Source: a virus
IMG/VR virus record: IMGVR_UViG_3300046459_000765
Span: 1 to 45,051 of that record
Reading direction: 5' to 3' (one strand)
Length of the DNA stretch: 45,051 nucleotides
A program made the translations under genes and the position numbers. The notes beneath the pieces were generated by a model, which saw only the letters and a program-made list of their open reading frames with translations, made no database searches and was not told the DNA's origin. Shown in pieces: positions 15,792 to 24,234 of this stretch (the stretch's first letter is position 1; every line of letters starts with the position of its first letter).

Positions 15792-17084
15792 TTAGGGAAG
15801 GTCGTAGGGCCGCTCGGCTTCTACCTGCGCGAACTTCAGGGAAATGCTGTAGCTCGCGGTTTGCCCATATTTAGGGTGCATCAAGAAGAAGGTCTGCGTG
15901 GGGTCCACGGGCGAAAAGTTTTCCGCCAGCGCGTAGCCGTCGATGCCGGGGAACCCACCGTTGACAATAAAGCGACCTTTGGCGTGCGGAAGCACAATGT
16001 CGCGGTGCAGGTGCCCGCACAGGTAGTAGTCGGGCGATTGCTGCCCGTGCTTGGCGAAAAGTTGCGCGCGCCCCGAAATGTGGCGCCCCACAGCGTGGTT
16101 CGGGATGCCCAGCGCACGGTCCCCGCCGCGCAGTGTGTCGCCGTGGAGCAGCTCGAACCCGAAGCCCTGCACCTTGAACAACGCCGTCGGCTGCCGGTTC
16201 AAAGTCCAGTGGACATTTTCCAGGCGGTCGGTCAGCGCCCGCGTGTAGGAGAGGCAAAACTGGTCGAGGTTGCTGTAGCGGTTTTCCGTCGGCATACGCT
16301 TTTGGTTCGCGAACCGCGGATGATTGCCGACCGTGCCGAAGACCCGGACCTTCGGGAACAGCGGCGCGAGATTGCGCAGGAACTGCGCGAAGGCGTGGCC
16401 GGCGGCATACGTCTGGTCGAACAACGTCATTTTCTGCGCGGCCTCGGCGCCGTGGTTCAACGCACCGTGGATGAGGTCGCCCCCGAAACAGACGACCAGC
16501 TCGTCCACCTTGGTCGTGGTGTGCCGCGTGACGATGGAGGTCACCGCGGACTCCACGGTCTTCAGCCGCGCCAGGAAAATTTCCAGGTCGTAGCCGCCAA
16601 AACCCAAAGTTTGGTCGGGCGTAATAACCTGCCCGACGTGCGTGTCGCTCAGCAACAGCACCGCGGACTGCGACGCGTCCTCACCCGTCTTGTTCGGCAC
16701 CTGCGCGGGGCACGGGTCATACGAAGTGGGGGCCACCTCTTTGGCCAGCTCCACGAGCTGCTCGGCGATGGAAGCCTGGGTGACGGCCTGCTCGTATTTC
16801 TTTTCGAGGACCTGATATTCGCGCTTCCAGAATTCGCCGGACTTGGCTTCCTTGTCCTGCTCGAACGTGGTCGGGGGTTTCGGCTCGGTGGGTCCCTTCG
16901 GAAAAGGGTCGGCGTCCCGGTAGCTGGGATGAATGCGGCACTTCACGCTCCACGGCGCGAACCGCTGCCGGGCTCGGCGCACGGCGGGTTCGCTGATGTC
17001 GTAGGCAAGGGCCAGGGCGCGGTCGTTCAGTCCGGCTTTGACGTCCGAGCGAAACAGCTCGATGTCGGTATGGGTCCACTTCAT
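15792..17084 (-). CDS. HTH-calcineurin-like phosphoesterase
   Basis: 430 residues. The N-terminal ~45 residues look like a homeodomain/resolvase-type HTH (LNDRALALAYDISEPAVRRARQRF). A coiled-coil linker (85-115) leads to a metallophosphoesterase with all five motifs: SDTH (146-149), GGD (201-203), GNHPR (253-257), H314 in LLHGD and GHLH (357-360). Such enzymes hydrolyse phosphodiesters with two metal ions. The family includes SbcD/Mre11-type nucleases and phage phosphoesterases. Fusion to a DNA-binding head suggests a DNA substrate, which is inference. It is coupled by ATGA to the gene upstream and forms the end of the replication operon. Confidence 0.88.
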   Translation of the reverse strand: MKWTHTDIELFRSDVKAGLNDRALALAYDISEPAVRRARQRFAPWSVKCRIHPSYRDADPFPKGPTEPKPPTTFEQDKEAKSGEFWKREYQVLEKKYEQAVTQASIAEQLVELAKEVAPTSYDPCPAQVPNKTGEDASQSAVLLLSDTHVGQVITPDQTLGFGGYDLEIFLARLKTVESAVTSIVTRHTTTKVDELVVCFGGDLIHGALNHGAEAAQKMTLFDQTYAAGHAFAQFLRNLAPLFPKVRVFGTVGNHPRFANQKRMPTENRYSNLDQFCLSYTRALTDRLENVHWTLNRQPTALFKVQGFGFELLHGDTLRGGDRALGIPNHAVGRHISGRAQLFAKHGQQSPDYYLCGHLHRDIVLPHAKGRFIVNGGFPGIDGYALAENFSPVDPTQTFFLMHPKYGQTASYSISLKFAQVEAERPYDLP

Positions 17085-17644
17085 TTGTCGTTCTTCTTGT
17101 TGTTGGGTTGGGGCTGTTGCTCGACCTCGATTTGGTATTGGTCGTTGGCCAGCCGTTTAAAAGCGAGGTCGAAGTCGTAGAGTGCGGCCTCGGGCGTGAA
17201 GCCGCGGCCGACGATGTGCCCAGCGGGAACCGCTGGGTCGCCGTGGATGGCGAGGAACATCCCGCCGTGATGCACGACCATGGGCTTGAGTTGCGAGTGC
17301 GGCAGCAGCGCGTTCTCCGCCAGCTTGGTCTGCGCAGCGAGGAGCCCCTGTTGGGCTTGCTGGGTCTTGACGATTTCCTTGTTCAGGTCCGTCACCTTGT
17401 CCAGGCTCCAACGCGATGCGTCCGACAGGATGTTGTTCAGCTGCTCGCAGGCCTTGCCGAAGGTCACCGTCGCCGCCGCCAGGGCGCCGCCGTCCAGCTC
17501 CGGGTGCGGGTTTTCGGAGTCGAAGGCCCGGTGCGGGGCTAGCAGGTAAACCTGGAGCGCGTTGGTGACGTGCAGGAGGGTCGTGATTTGCTCCGCGTTG
17601 ACGCGCTCGCGGCCCGGGACCAGCATCTGATAGTCGTTGCTCAT
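17081..17644 (-). CDS. Hypothetical protein, 187 aa
   Basis: Helical N-half (residues 15-110, coiled-coil-like with QQAQQGLLAAQTKLAE) followed by a compact C-half (VVHHGGMFLAIHGDPAVPAG, then GFTPEAALYDFDLAFKRL). The C-half resembles a small all-purpose phage domain, but I cannot name it. The tail is Gln/Asn/Lys-rich. ATGA overlap with the phosphoesterase downstream suggests they are made together. Confidence 0.75.
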   Translation of the reverse strand: MSNDYQMLVPGRERVNAEQITTLLHVTNALQVYLLAPHRAFDSENPHPELDGGALAAATVTFGKACEQLNNILSDASRWSLDKVTDLNKEIVKTQQAQQGLLAAQTKLAENALLPHSQLKPMVVHHGGMFLAIHGDPAVPAGHIVGRGFTPEAALYDFDLAFKRLANDQYQIEVEQQPQPNNKKNDK

Positions 17645-17650
17645 TCCTAG

Positions 17651-18142
17651 TTAAGGTGTGCCAATTTCCGGTTTCGTCAAGGTCGCTTCTGCCCAGTGCA
17701 GTAGATGCCACGCGTCGATGGCGTTGTCATCGAGCGCCTCGAACTTCGGATTCTGGCCCACCTTTTCGTAGTAGGCCAGGGCCATCGCATCCTTGTCTCC
17801 ATTGCCGTTTCCGCATCCGAACTTTTTCAGGGTCTTCACAGGGCAGCACATGGTCGGGATGTTGTGGTCGAGCGCGAAAAGCCACAGGACCGTGCGAAAG
17901 GCCGACCACAGAAAAGCCTGCGCGCGGCCCCGCATAAACTGCACGTCCTCGTAAACAAGCAATTCAATTTGCCTTTTGGCATGCGCCCCCTCCAGTTTGT
18001 GCCGAAAAAGCACTAGCCGCGGGTCAATGGAACAACAGGGGCCTTTTTTCTGCTCGAATTCCCAGGTGCCCGCGAATACTTTGTCGTCCGTGCGGGTTGC
18101 CCAGCCGGTGTTCGTCCCGAGGTCTAGTGCGAGGATGTTCAC
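17651..18142 (-). CDS. RuvC-like Holliday junction resolvase
   Basis: 163 residues from GTG18142. This start is preferred over ATG18163 because the GTG forms a GTGA overlap with the upstream stop and the protein then begins directly at the first core strand, VNILALDLGTNTGWA. RNase H-fold motifs follow: the first Asp in ALDLG, Glu in LLVYEDVQFMRG (strand 4), a Lys-rich CCPVKTLKKFGCGNGNGDKDAMA stretch and DDNAIDAWHLLHWAE with the last acidic residues. This is the usual pattern of phage RuvC-like nucleases that resolve branched DNA. An endonuclease VII gene is also present at 43513-43950. Confidence 0.8.
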   Translation of the reverse strand: MNILALDLGTNTGWATRTDDKVFAGTWEFEQKKGPCCSIDPRLVLFRHKLEGAHAKRQIELLVYEDVQFMRGRAQAFLWSAFRTVLWLFALDHNIPTMCCPVKTLKKFGCGNGNGDKDAMALAYYEKVGQNPKFEALDDNAIDAWHLLHWAEATLTKPEIGTP

Positions 18143-18336
18143 TCTTTGTCCCTCCCGCACCACGTCATGTGGTCACCGGGCGAGGCGATGCAGGCACCGC
18201 AGTCCGAGCATACCGGTATCTCGCCACACTTCTTGCAGACATAGCCCCAGACGTGGCGCTGGACACCGACCCCGATGTCCACCTCGTCGGCGCACTCCAC
18301 CGCGTCCGTTGTCCCGCAGATTGGGCATTTACACAT
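18139..18336 (-). CDS. Small zinc-ribbon protein
   Basis: 65 residues from ATG18336. Four Cys-x2-Cys-like pairs: CKCPIC, CKKC and CSDCGAC, plus a late WCGRD. This is consistent with two zinc knuckles, and the protein probably binds nucleic acid or protein. The longer open frame upstream is inside the AP2-HNH gene and is not used. It overlaps that gene by 8 bases and couples to the RuvC-like gene by GTGA. Confidence 0.72.
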   Translation of the reverse strand: MCKCPICGTTDAVECADEVDIGVGVQRHVWGYVCKKCGEIPVCSDCGACIASPGDHMTWCGRDKE

Positions 18337-18802
18337 AAAAATTAAGGTTTGCAAATTTTCCAAAAGTTTCTCGGGCGACCGTGTCGTATGCTCGCGCGGC
18401 CTCTTCCGGGGTGTCATACAGCCCCACATATTTCTTCCCCACCTGCGTCTGCCAGCGACCGCCTCTGTGTCTGGTGACGCCCTTAAACCCGCTTGTTGAG
18501 ACAATGTTTTTCTTTCGGTTGGCCCCGTTTTCTTTTGATGACGCGATTCGCAAATTGTCGCGACAGTTGTTTAGCCCATCCCCGTCCTTGTGGTCCGCCT
18601 TTATCCGGGGGTCCGTCAACCCCAGAATTACCCGATGCATTTGCGCCTGAGTTGGGCGACTGCCACGGGGCAGTGGGGCGGACGCGTAAAAGGTCCTCCA
18701 GTCCGGACGGGCATACCACCGAAAATTCCGAACCTTTTCAAAGTCCGAAAAGTCCACCACTGCGACCTTGCCTTTGGTCAGGGGAACAAAAACAATTTCC
18801 AT
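18329..18802 (-). CDS. HNH endonuclease with AP2 domain
   Basis: 157 residues. The N-terminal strand-rich part (FVPLTKGKVAVVDFSDFE, then FRWYA) leads to the HNH core: MHRVILG, then ADHKDGDGLNNCRDNLR (about 85-105). The C-terminal AP2-type DNA-binding domain reads GFKGVTRHRGGRWQTQV, then YVGLYDTPEEAARAYD and KFANLNF. This is the standard layout of free-standing AP2-HNH homing endonucleases. It lies between the sigma factor and a zinc-ribbon/RuvC pair and has two relatives in this window (25749-26267, 27877-28365). Confidence 0.92.
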   Translation of the reverse strand: MEIVFVPLTKGKVAVVDFSDFEKVRNFRWYARPDWRTFYASAPLPRGSRPTQAQMHRVILGLTDPRIKADHKDGDGLNNCRDNLRIASSKENGANRKKNIVSTSGFKGVTRHRGGRWQTQVGKKYVGLYDTPEEAARAYDTVARETFGKFANLNFYV

Positions 18803-18803
18803 A

Positions 18804-19583
18804 CTACACCTCCCCCTGTGCGTTCACGCCGGCTCGCTTGAACGCCCGGGCCAGCTTGGCGATGGCCACGTCGTGGATTTGACGGATGCGCTCGCGCGTG
18901 ATGTCGAACGTGTCCGCGATTTCCCGCATGTTCAGCCCCTGCTCGTAGTGCATGCGCAGGATTTTCGCTTCCTTGGCGTTGAGCACCTGCTTCGCATCCT
19001 CCAGGCACTTCAACACCAGCTCGCGGCTGTCGCCCTCGTTGTCCGGCATGACGACGCCGCAGTCGGGGTCAAGCATCGCGACGTTGTCCTCGGTCACGTC
19101 CGGAAAATTGCCGTGGTAGTCCACGATGTCCTTGGAGCGCCAGAGCGTGGCGATTTCGGACCGGATGTAGGGCTTCGCGTAGCACGAGAAGCGTTTCCCG
19201 CGCTTGTGGTCAAAAGCCTCGAACGCTTTCATCAGGCCGAAATTCGCGGCGCTGACGACCTCGTTGTCGGGCAGCTTGCCCTTCACAATTCGCCGCGCGT
19301 AAGTCGCCGCGAAAAGCAGGTGGTTGGTGATGATGTAGTCGCGCGCGGCGCTCACCTCGGTCGCCGTATATCGACCGCCGCGGGCGACGGTGAACAGGCG
19401 CGTCTCTTCTTCGGCAGAGAGGAGGGTGAACTTCAGGTCCGTCCCGGGGGCGTAGTAGCTTTGGTTGTCGCTCATATTGAAATAGTGGGGGTGCAAGGGC
19501 ATCCAGATACCGAAGCGGGAGAGGTATTCCTCGCCGCGTTCAGCGTGCGGATGATGCGCGTAGCCCACGACTAGGTTCTTCAT
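18804..19583 (-). CDS. Phage sigma-70 family RNA polymerase sigma factor
   Basis: 259 residues from ATG19583, which forms ATGA with the helicase stop; an internal ATG at 19475 is an alternative. Region 2-like sequence is visible at about 60-150: AARDYIITNHLLFAATYARRI, GLMKAFEAFDHKRGKRFSCYA, then IRSEIATLW. Region 4 with its HTH is at about 200-250: LNAKEAKILRMHYEQG, LNMREIADTFDITRERIRQIH. Region 1 is absent, and region 3 is short and acidic. It should direct host RNA polymerase to phage promoters. The five repeated 32-bp elements in this window are candidate targets (inference). It is co-transcribed with the primase-helicase and polymerase. Confidence 0.88.
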   Translation of the reverse strand: MKNLVVGYAHHPHAERGEEYLSRFGIWMPLHPHYFNMSDNQSYYAPGTDLKFTLLSAEEETRLFTVARGGRYTATEVSAARDYIITNHLLFAATYARRIVKGKLPDNEVVSAANFGLMKAFEAFDHKRGKRFSCYAKPYIRSEIATLWRSKDIVDYHGNFPDVTEDNVAMLDPDCGVVMPDNEGDSRELVLKCLEDAKQVLNAKEAKILRMHYEQGLNMREIADTFDITRERIRQIHDVAIAKLARAFKRAGVNAQGEV

Positions 19584-21805
19584 TGTTTTTCGTAGGGGTT
19601 GTTGGGGGTCTGCTTGATTGTCTTGGCGACCGGTCCCTTCGGGTAACGGTTGCCCCGGCAAATTCGGAACGTGCGGCGGAACTCGCCGCCCAGGATTTCG
19701 ATGTCGAAACCTTTTTGCGCCAGCTCGGGGAGCGTCTTGCTCAGCGTGTCCGCCGTCGTGCGGCCCATGGCCTCGCGCATCTGGCAGTCGATGGCCATGG
19801 ACTGGTAGAGCTGGTAGGCGGTGCCTTCCCAGCAGTCGTGCTCGGGATGCTTCTCGACAAAATACTGGCGCATCCACTCGTCCACCTGCTCGCCGATACT
19901 GGCGCTCAGCGATGATTGGTTGGCCTCGATGACCAGGGACGTGTCGTGGTAATGAATGGGGCCGAAGCGCTTTTCCGTGCCCATGCGGTGCGCCGGGATT
20001 TCGTAATCCAACAGGAACTTCCCGAAGTAGGGCAGCTCCTGGACTAGCGTGCGGGCGATTTCGCTGCGCTCCGGAAAAACGAACCCGTCGGTGCGCAGGA
20101 TGGTGCAGCAGTAAAGATTCAGCTTGTCCATGTTCGACATGCCCAGCTCCGGCAAGTGCCGCAGGCTGGCCGCGTCGTTGTTGAGCGACACCCAGATGCG
20201 GCCGGCCCAGTCGAGGAGTCCCGCCGCGCGGAACTTCTCGTTGGAACGGAACGCTTGATTGGCACAGCATCTTTTCAGCATCTCAGTGTAGATACGATGC
20301 GAGCGCGCGTCAAGCCCCATTGTGTTATCGTCGATGGCCCAATTGAAGACCTCGAACAACTCGCTGTTGAACTGGTCGCGGCCCATCATCCAGTCCTGGC
20401 ACTCCGCGTAGCCGTTGAACAGCGCGCCGATGATGTAGCGCGTGTTGAGCGTTTTGCCGCAGCTCGGCGGACCGACGAAAACGGATACCTGCCCGGGCTG
20501 CGGGGCGCGGTTGAACGCGCAGCGGAAAGCATAGGAGAGGTGCGACAGATACGCGACGAGGGCCTCCGGGGACGTCAGCCAGCCGTCGTAAAACTTGGCG
20601 ATGAAGGGGAACTTGTCGCCCCACTTCTGGATGCCCGGTGCCGGGGTCAGCACGTCGCGGTTGTGGATGTTGAGAAATGTTTTGCCGTAGCGTTCCATGA
20701 TGCCTTTGGGGTAGAAGGAGAAACTCCCGGCCGACGTGATGTGGCCTTTGTTTTGGATGAAGGAGATGGCCTCGTCCACGGGCGAAGCGTTGCGGCCCTT
20801 GGGCCGGCGGTCGGAGAGCCCGCGCTCGCAGCGCAGGTGGCGCGACAGGTCGTCCGCGCCGCCGAATAGCCACTTGCCCTCAGACTGTTTCCGGATGAAC
20901 TGCCGGCCGTCGTAGTAGATGCCCTCGACCGCGTTGCCCAGCAGCTTCAGCTGATACTCGGCCACGAACTGCGCGCCGAAAAAGTCGGCCCAGAGCATGC
21001 GCGGCTTGTGCGAGGCGTGGTTGGCGAACGAATAGATTCCCACGTCGTTCACGATGGCCGACTTCGCGCTCGTAGATTCCGGTTCCCAGAAGGTCGGCCC
21101 GACGGCGTCCTTCTTGAACTCTGACTTCCACTCGGTCACGAACCGGGGATACATTTCTTTCAGCTTCGCCTCGACCACGTCGAACGGGATTTTGATGGCG
21201 TCCTTGGTGTCTGCCCAGTTGAACTTCTTGACGATGGCCATTTGCCAGCCAATGAGCAGGTCCGCCGCGATTGGGGTGTCGTGAATTTTTTCCCAGCGGC
21301 AGCCGTTGGTGTAGTAGCGGGTCGCCGAGGTCACGGCGCCCTCGTCCACGCCAGGGCACTGGCGATACGGCAGCAGCTCGTGCAGGTGTTCGAGCACGAA
21401 CTTCGCGAAGTCGGCATCGCCCAGGAAACCGATGGGCACCGCAAACAACCAGACCAGCCGGTAGTGGCCGGAAAAAGTGGTCTCGATGTAGTTTGGTCGG
21501 CGGTCGCCCATGCGCAGCAGCGCCCCGTCCAGCTCGGGCCGCGTCAGCTTCACGTCCACGTCGATGGCCGCGGCGCGGGCGTCGTGGGGCGGGTTCTCTT
21601 TGCTGATGCGCAGGTTCGGGTTGACGCCCTGGAAGCACGAATACATTTCGAACGTCGTCGCCGGCATGTTCGCCCACTTGTCGCGAACCGCCTTATCCGA
21701 GAAGGCCTCCGGGGGAACCGCTCCCAGGTTCGCCGGACCGAATTCCCACGGGACACATGAAGTCACTTCATGTGAGCTGAGGTTGCGCAGACAGAAAAGT
21801 TTCAT
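19580..21805 (-). CDS. Primase-polymerase/SF3-type replicative helicase
   Basis: 741 residues. The N-half looks like an archaeo-eukaryotic primase: D82-V-D84 in AAIDVDV, H114 in FSGHYRLVWLF, and RYYTNGCRW near 160-170. The C-half is a D5-like SF3 helicase with Walker A VGPPSCGKT (K451), Walker B-like NWAIDDN (near 490) and a sensor-like Asn in WVSLNNDA. It should unwind and prime DNA at the phage fork. It follows the DNA polymerase directly (ATGA) and precedes the sigma factor. The length is normal for phage primase-helicase fusions. Confidence 0.87.
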   Translation of the reverse strand: MKLFCLRNLSSHEVTSCVPWEFGPANLGAVPPEAFSDKAVRDKWANMPATTFEMYSCFQGVNPNLRISKENPPHDARAAAIDVDVKLTRPELDGALLRMGDRRPNYIETTFSGHYRLVWLFAVPIGFLGDADFAKFVLEHLHELLPYRQCPGVDEGAVTSATRYYTNGCRWEKIHDTPIAADLLIGWQMAIVKKFNWADTKDAIKIPFDVVEAKLKEMYPRFVTEWKSEFKKDAVGPTFWEPESTSAKSAIVNDVGIYSFANHASHKPRMLWADFFGAQFVAEYQLKLLGNAVEGIYYDGRQFIRKQSEGKWLFGGADDLSRHLRCERGLSDRRPKGRNASPVDEAISFIQNKGHITSAGSFSFYPKGIMERYGKTFLNIHNRDVLTPAPGIQKWGDKFPFIAKFYDGWLTSPEALVAYLSHLSYAFRCAFNRAPQPGQVSVFVGPPSCGKTLNTRYIIGALFNGYAECQDWMMGRDQFNSELFEVFNWAIDDNTMGLDARSHRIYTEMLKRCCANQAFRSNEKFRAAGLLDWAGRIWVSLNNDAASLRHLPELGMSNMDKLNLYCCTILRTDGFVFPERSEIARTLVQELPYFGKFLLDYEIPAHRMGTEKRFGPIHYHDTSLVIEANQSSLSASIGEQVDEWMRQYFVEKHPEHDCWEGTAYQLYQSMAIDCQMREAMGRTTADTLSKTLPELAQKGFDIEILGGEFRRTFRICRGNRYPKGPVAKTIKQTPNNPYEKQ

Positions 21806-22701
21806 TTGCAGTAGCAGGGGACCTCGTTGGCTTCCGCCGTCACGGGGCAGCCCTTGAGCCAGGGCGGGGCGATGGACATGATGTCACGGACCTGTTTCGC
21901 GGTGATGTAGTCCTCGCACTCCAGGACCACCTCGTCGTGGACGGTGAACAGGATGCGGATGCCCGGCGTCTTGTCGAGCAAAAGCATGTGGAACCCGAAC
22001 ACGTCGCGCGCGGTGGCCTGCACCAAATTTTCACAGAGGAGACCACCGTAGAAAACGCTGCGCACGCCGCCCACGTCCGCGGTGTAAACCAGCTTGCGCT
22101 TCATGGCGCCCGTCAGCTCGCCGCTCTCGTCCGTCTCGGGCACCAGCCGCCACTCGGACCGCACGTCGCGATAAACCATGAAGCGACCGGACGGCAGCTG
22201 CATGCGGAAGTCGCCACCGCACGCCGCCTTGAAGCCCTCGTCAAGCTGCCGCCAGAGGTTCACGATGCCCGGGTTCGAGTCGCGAAAGTCTTTCACGATG
22301 CGCCGGGAATTCTTGCCGTAGCCGGACACCATCTTCGGCGTGCCGTCCTCATTCCAGCACAGCTCCCCGTCGCGGGTCATTTTTTGCTCGAATTCCGGGT
22401 CGCCCTTGGTGATGTCCAGGCCGGCCACATTTTTGGCCATCGTGATGAACTTCAGCCAGCCGGCGCCGAAGCCCAGCCCGAGGACGCGAACCTTGGCCAG
22501 CGAATAAATGTTGCCGGATTCTTTTTTCAGGTCGCCCAAGACCCAGTCGATGTGCGACGGGGTCCATTCCATGGACGCCTTGGCGTGCGCGACATACGGC
22601 GAGTCGCCGGCAGCCATCGCGTCCAGGGCCACCTTGTCGTTGACCAGCCACGCCAGCACGCGCGGCTCAATTTGGCTGAGGTCGGAGACGATTAGTTTCA
22701 T
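21802..22701 (-). CDS. Family A DNA polymerase, C-terminal (palm/fingers) subunit
   Basis: 299 residues. It carries motif A at its very start (IVSDLSQIEPRVLAWL, D7), motif B (AKVRVLGLGFGAG, K70-G81) and motif C (FTVHDEVVLE, H255-D256-E257). These are the two metal-binding aspartates and the nucleotide-contacting Lys. The exonuclease and thumb are missing here and are encoded by the preceding gene. The two frames overlap by one base (TGATG), so translation is probably coupled and the products must join to give an active enzyme. ATGA connects it to the helicase gene downstream. Confidence 0.92.
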   Translation of the reverse strand: MKLIVSDLSQIEPRVLAWLVNDKVALDAMAAGDSPYVAHAKASMEWTPSHIDWVLGDLKKESGNIYSLAKVRVLGLGFGAGWLKFITMAKNVAGLDITKGDPEFEQKMTRDGELCWNEDGTPKMVSGYGKNSRRIVKDFRDSNPGIVNLWRQLDEGFKAACGGDFRMQLPSGRFMVYRDVRSEWRLVPETDESGELTGAMKRKLVYTADVGGVRSVFYGGLLCENLVQATARDVFGFHMLLLDKTPGIRILFTVHDEVVLECEDYITAKQVRDIMSIAPPWLKGCPVTAEANEVPCYCK

Positions 22702-23882
22702 CAGTATGCCTCTCCTACGTAGGTCCGGCCATCCGGGGTCCTCTGCAAATATGGATTATCCTCCGCCCGTGGTTCGGGCTTGGGGTCTGGGCGGGCGACG
22801 ATTAGTTTGCGAATGTCGAGGACCGTGGTGGCATCACTCTTGTTCTCGGTGAGCACGCCGGCCGCGGTAACGAACAGGGGCACCTTGCGGAAGTTTTGAA
22901 AATTGAGTCCCGAGTCGCCGGACCAGCGGCCGGTGTGCGCGCCAAAATACTTCAGGCCGAAGGGCATCGTGCCGTCCTCGCGCACGCGGATTTTGAAGGT
23001 CTTCAGCGTGGCGAGCAGCTTGTTCACCTGCCGCCAGTCGCCCACCGCTTTTATCCACGGGTGCGCGGGAGAATACTGCGCTTCCCAGGCATCGAACGCG
23101 TCCACGCCCTCGCGGGATTTCACCGGCGGGCAGGGGATGTTGCACTTGCGGCATTCCTCGGCCATGGCCTTGGGCGACGTGGGCGGCGCGCCGCGGGACG
23201 TCCAGGGCAGCGCGTATTGGCAGGTGATGACCAGCGTCTCGGCGACGCGGATGTATTCGTTCAGCAGCTCAACATCGATTTGCACGCCGCGCAGGCACTG
23301 GTCGATGGTGATACGGGACAGCTCGCGCTCCGACTCCGGCCACTCCGCGCCGAACTTATCCCAAAGCGTCCAGCACCGAAAAGCGTCGCCGCGCCCGTAG
23401 TCGAGCATGCGGTCCCAGCCCAGCTTGTCGGCCTTCAGTTCCTCTGTCGTTTTGCCGTTGGCCTCGCTGCGCGTGGACTTGTCCACCGAGATGTCGAGCA
23501 GGAACGCGCACGCGTCATCCAGCGCGCGCCGGTTGCAGAGGTAGGACGAGAGGTTCGCCGTGCAGTGCCACGCCTTGATGCGTTTCTGCGGTGCCCAGCC
23601 CCGGCGGACCATCTCGTTGTAAACGGTTTGTTCGAACGCGGCGTTGTGCGCGGTGAGCGTGGCCGTGTTGCCCGGCCCCCACACGCGCTCGTCTTCCAGG
23701 GAGTCCCAGTTGAAATTTTTCGGTGGGCCGGCCCAGGAATTCGCGCCGTCGCTCACCGACAGCAAGTAGGGGTCGAAACGCTCGTCCCGGACGTAACGCT
23801 CGGCCCCCAGATGCTGAATGTCGTATTTCAGCTTCGTGTCGTAGTAGGTTTCCCAGTCGAAGCCGAGGTGCGTTATCATCAC
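22701..23882 (-). CDS. Family A DNA polymerase, N-terminal (3'-5' exonuclease/thumb) subunit
   Basis: 393 residues (GTG23882 or ATG23879). The proofreading exonuclease has motif I FDWET (D9, E11), motif II HNAAFE (N80, E84) and motif III Y162GRGD166. The thumb and the start of the palm follow, ending with HTGRWSGDSGLNFQNFRK (near 320-340), DIRKLIVARP and a Pro/charged tail. It stops exactly where an intact polymerase would enter motif A, which opens the next gene. A class I promoter element lies directly upstream with 1-4 bases to the start codon, so the mRNA is probably leaderless. Confidence 0.9.
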   Translation of the reverse strand: MMITHLGFDWETYYDTKLKYDIQHLGAERYVRDERFDPYLLSVSDGANSWAGPPKNFNWDSLEDERVWGPGNTATLTAHNAAFEQTVYNEMVRRGWAPQKRIKAWHCTANLSSYLCNRRALDDACAFLLDISVDKSTRSEANGKTTEELKADKLGWDRMLDYGRGDAFRCWTLWDKFGAEWPESERELSRITIDQCLRGVQIDVELLNEYIRVAETLVITCQYALPWTSRGAPPTSPKAMAEECRKCNIPCPPVKSREGVDAFDAWEAQYSPAHPWIKAVGDWRQVNKLLATLKTFKIRVREDGTMPFGLKYFGAHTGRWSGDSGLNFQNFRKVPLFVTAAGVLTENKSDATTVLDIRKLIVARPDPKPEPRAEDNPYLQRTPDGRTYVGEAY

Positions 23883-23883
23883 T

Positions 23884-23915
23884 TATCCCAGTGTGGAGTT
23901 TCCCGAAAATGTCAA
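23884..23915 (-). promoter_or_regulatory. Class I repeated promoter element, site A
   Basis: TTGACA (23915-23910), 13 bases, CCACACTGGGATA (23896-23884) on the minus strand, then 1-4 bases to the polymerase start. One of five near-identical copies. No TATAAT-like hexamer sits at the usual 17-base spacing; ACTGGG does. Confidence 0.75.
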
Positions 23916-23919
23916 CCCC

Positions 23920-24234
23920 TCAGATAGTGATGCCGATTGACGGCAGGCGTTGCACCTTGTTGCAGATGATTTTCCGCGCGGCTGCTTCTAGCCGGTCGCG
24001 AACCTTTTCGAGGGCGTAACCCGTAATGAGGCGCAGCGCTTCCGGCGCGTCAGGACAGGCGTGCAGCGGCTCGGGGACCTTGGATTCCACCTGCCGGATG
24101 ACGTTGTCCACGAGCGTGTTTATCTCGTCCAGGGATTCCTGCGATACGCGCTTGAACTTGCCGGCCCGGTTTTTCTCCGAGCACAGTAAAAGGTATTCCC
24201 GCGTGTGGCTCTCCACGATGAACTTGTCGCTCAC
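23920..24234 (-). CDS. Hypothetical protein, 104 aa
   Basis: Starts at GTG24234, which forms a GTGA overlap with the small membrane protein gene upstream. The protein (VSDKFIVESHTREYLLL...) is charged and helical with no membrane segment or known motif. Its stop is followed within a few bases by the class I promoter of the DNA polymerase. Confidence 0.72.
   Translation of the reverse strand: MSDKFIVESHTREYLLLCSEKNRAGKFKRVSQESLDEINTLVDNVIRQVESKVPEPLHACPDAPEALRLITGYALEKVRDRLEAAARKIICNKVQRLPSIGITI

Noticed and set aside
15861-17180. 439-residue plus-strand frame opposite the phosphoesterase
   Set aside because: The minus-strand gene has all five metallophosphoesterase motifs; the plus frame has none and would run against the operon.
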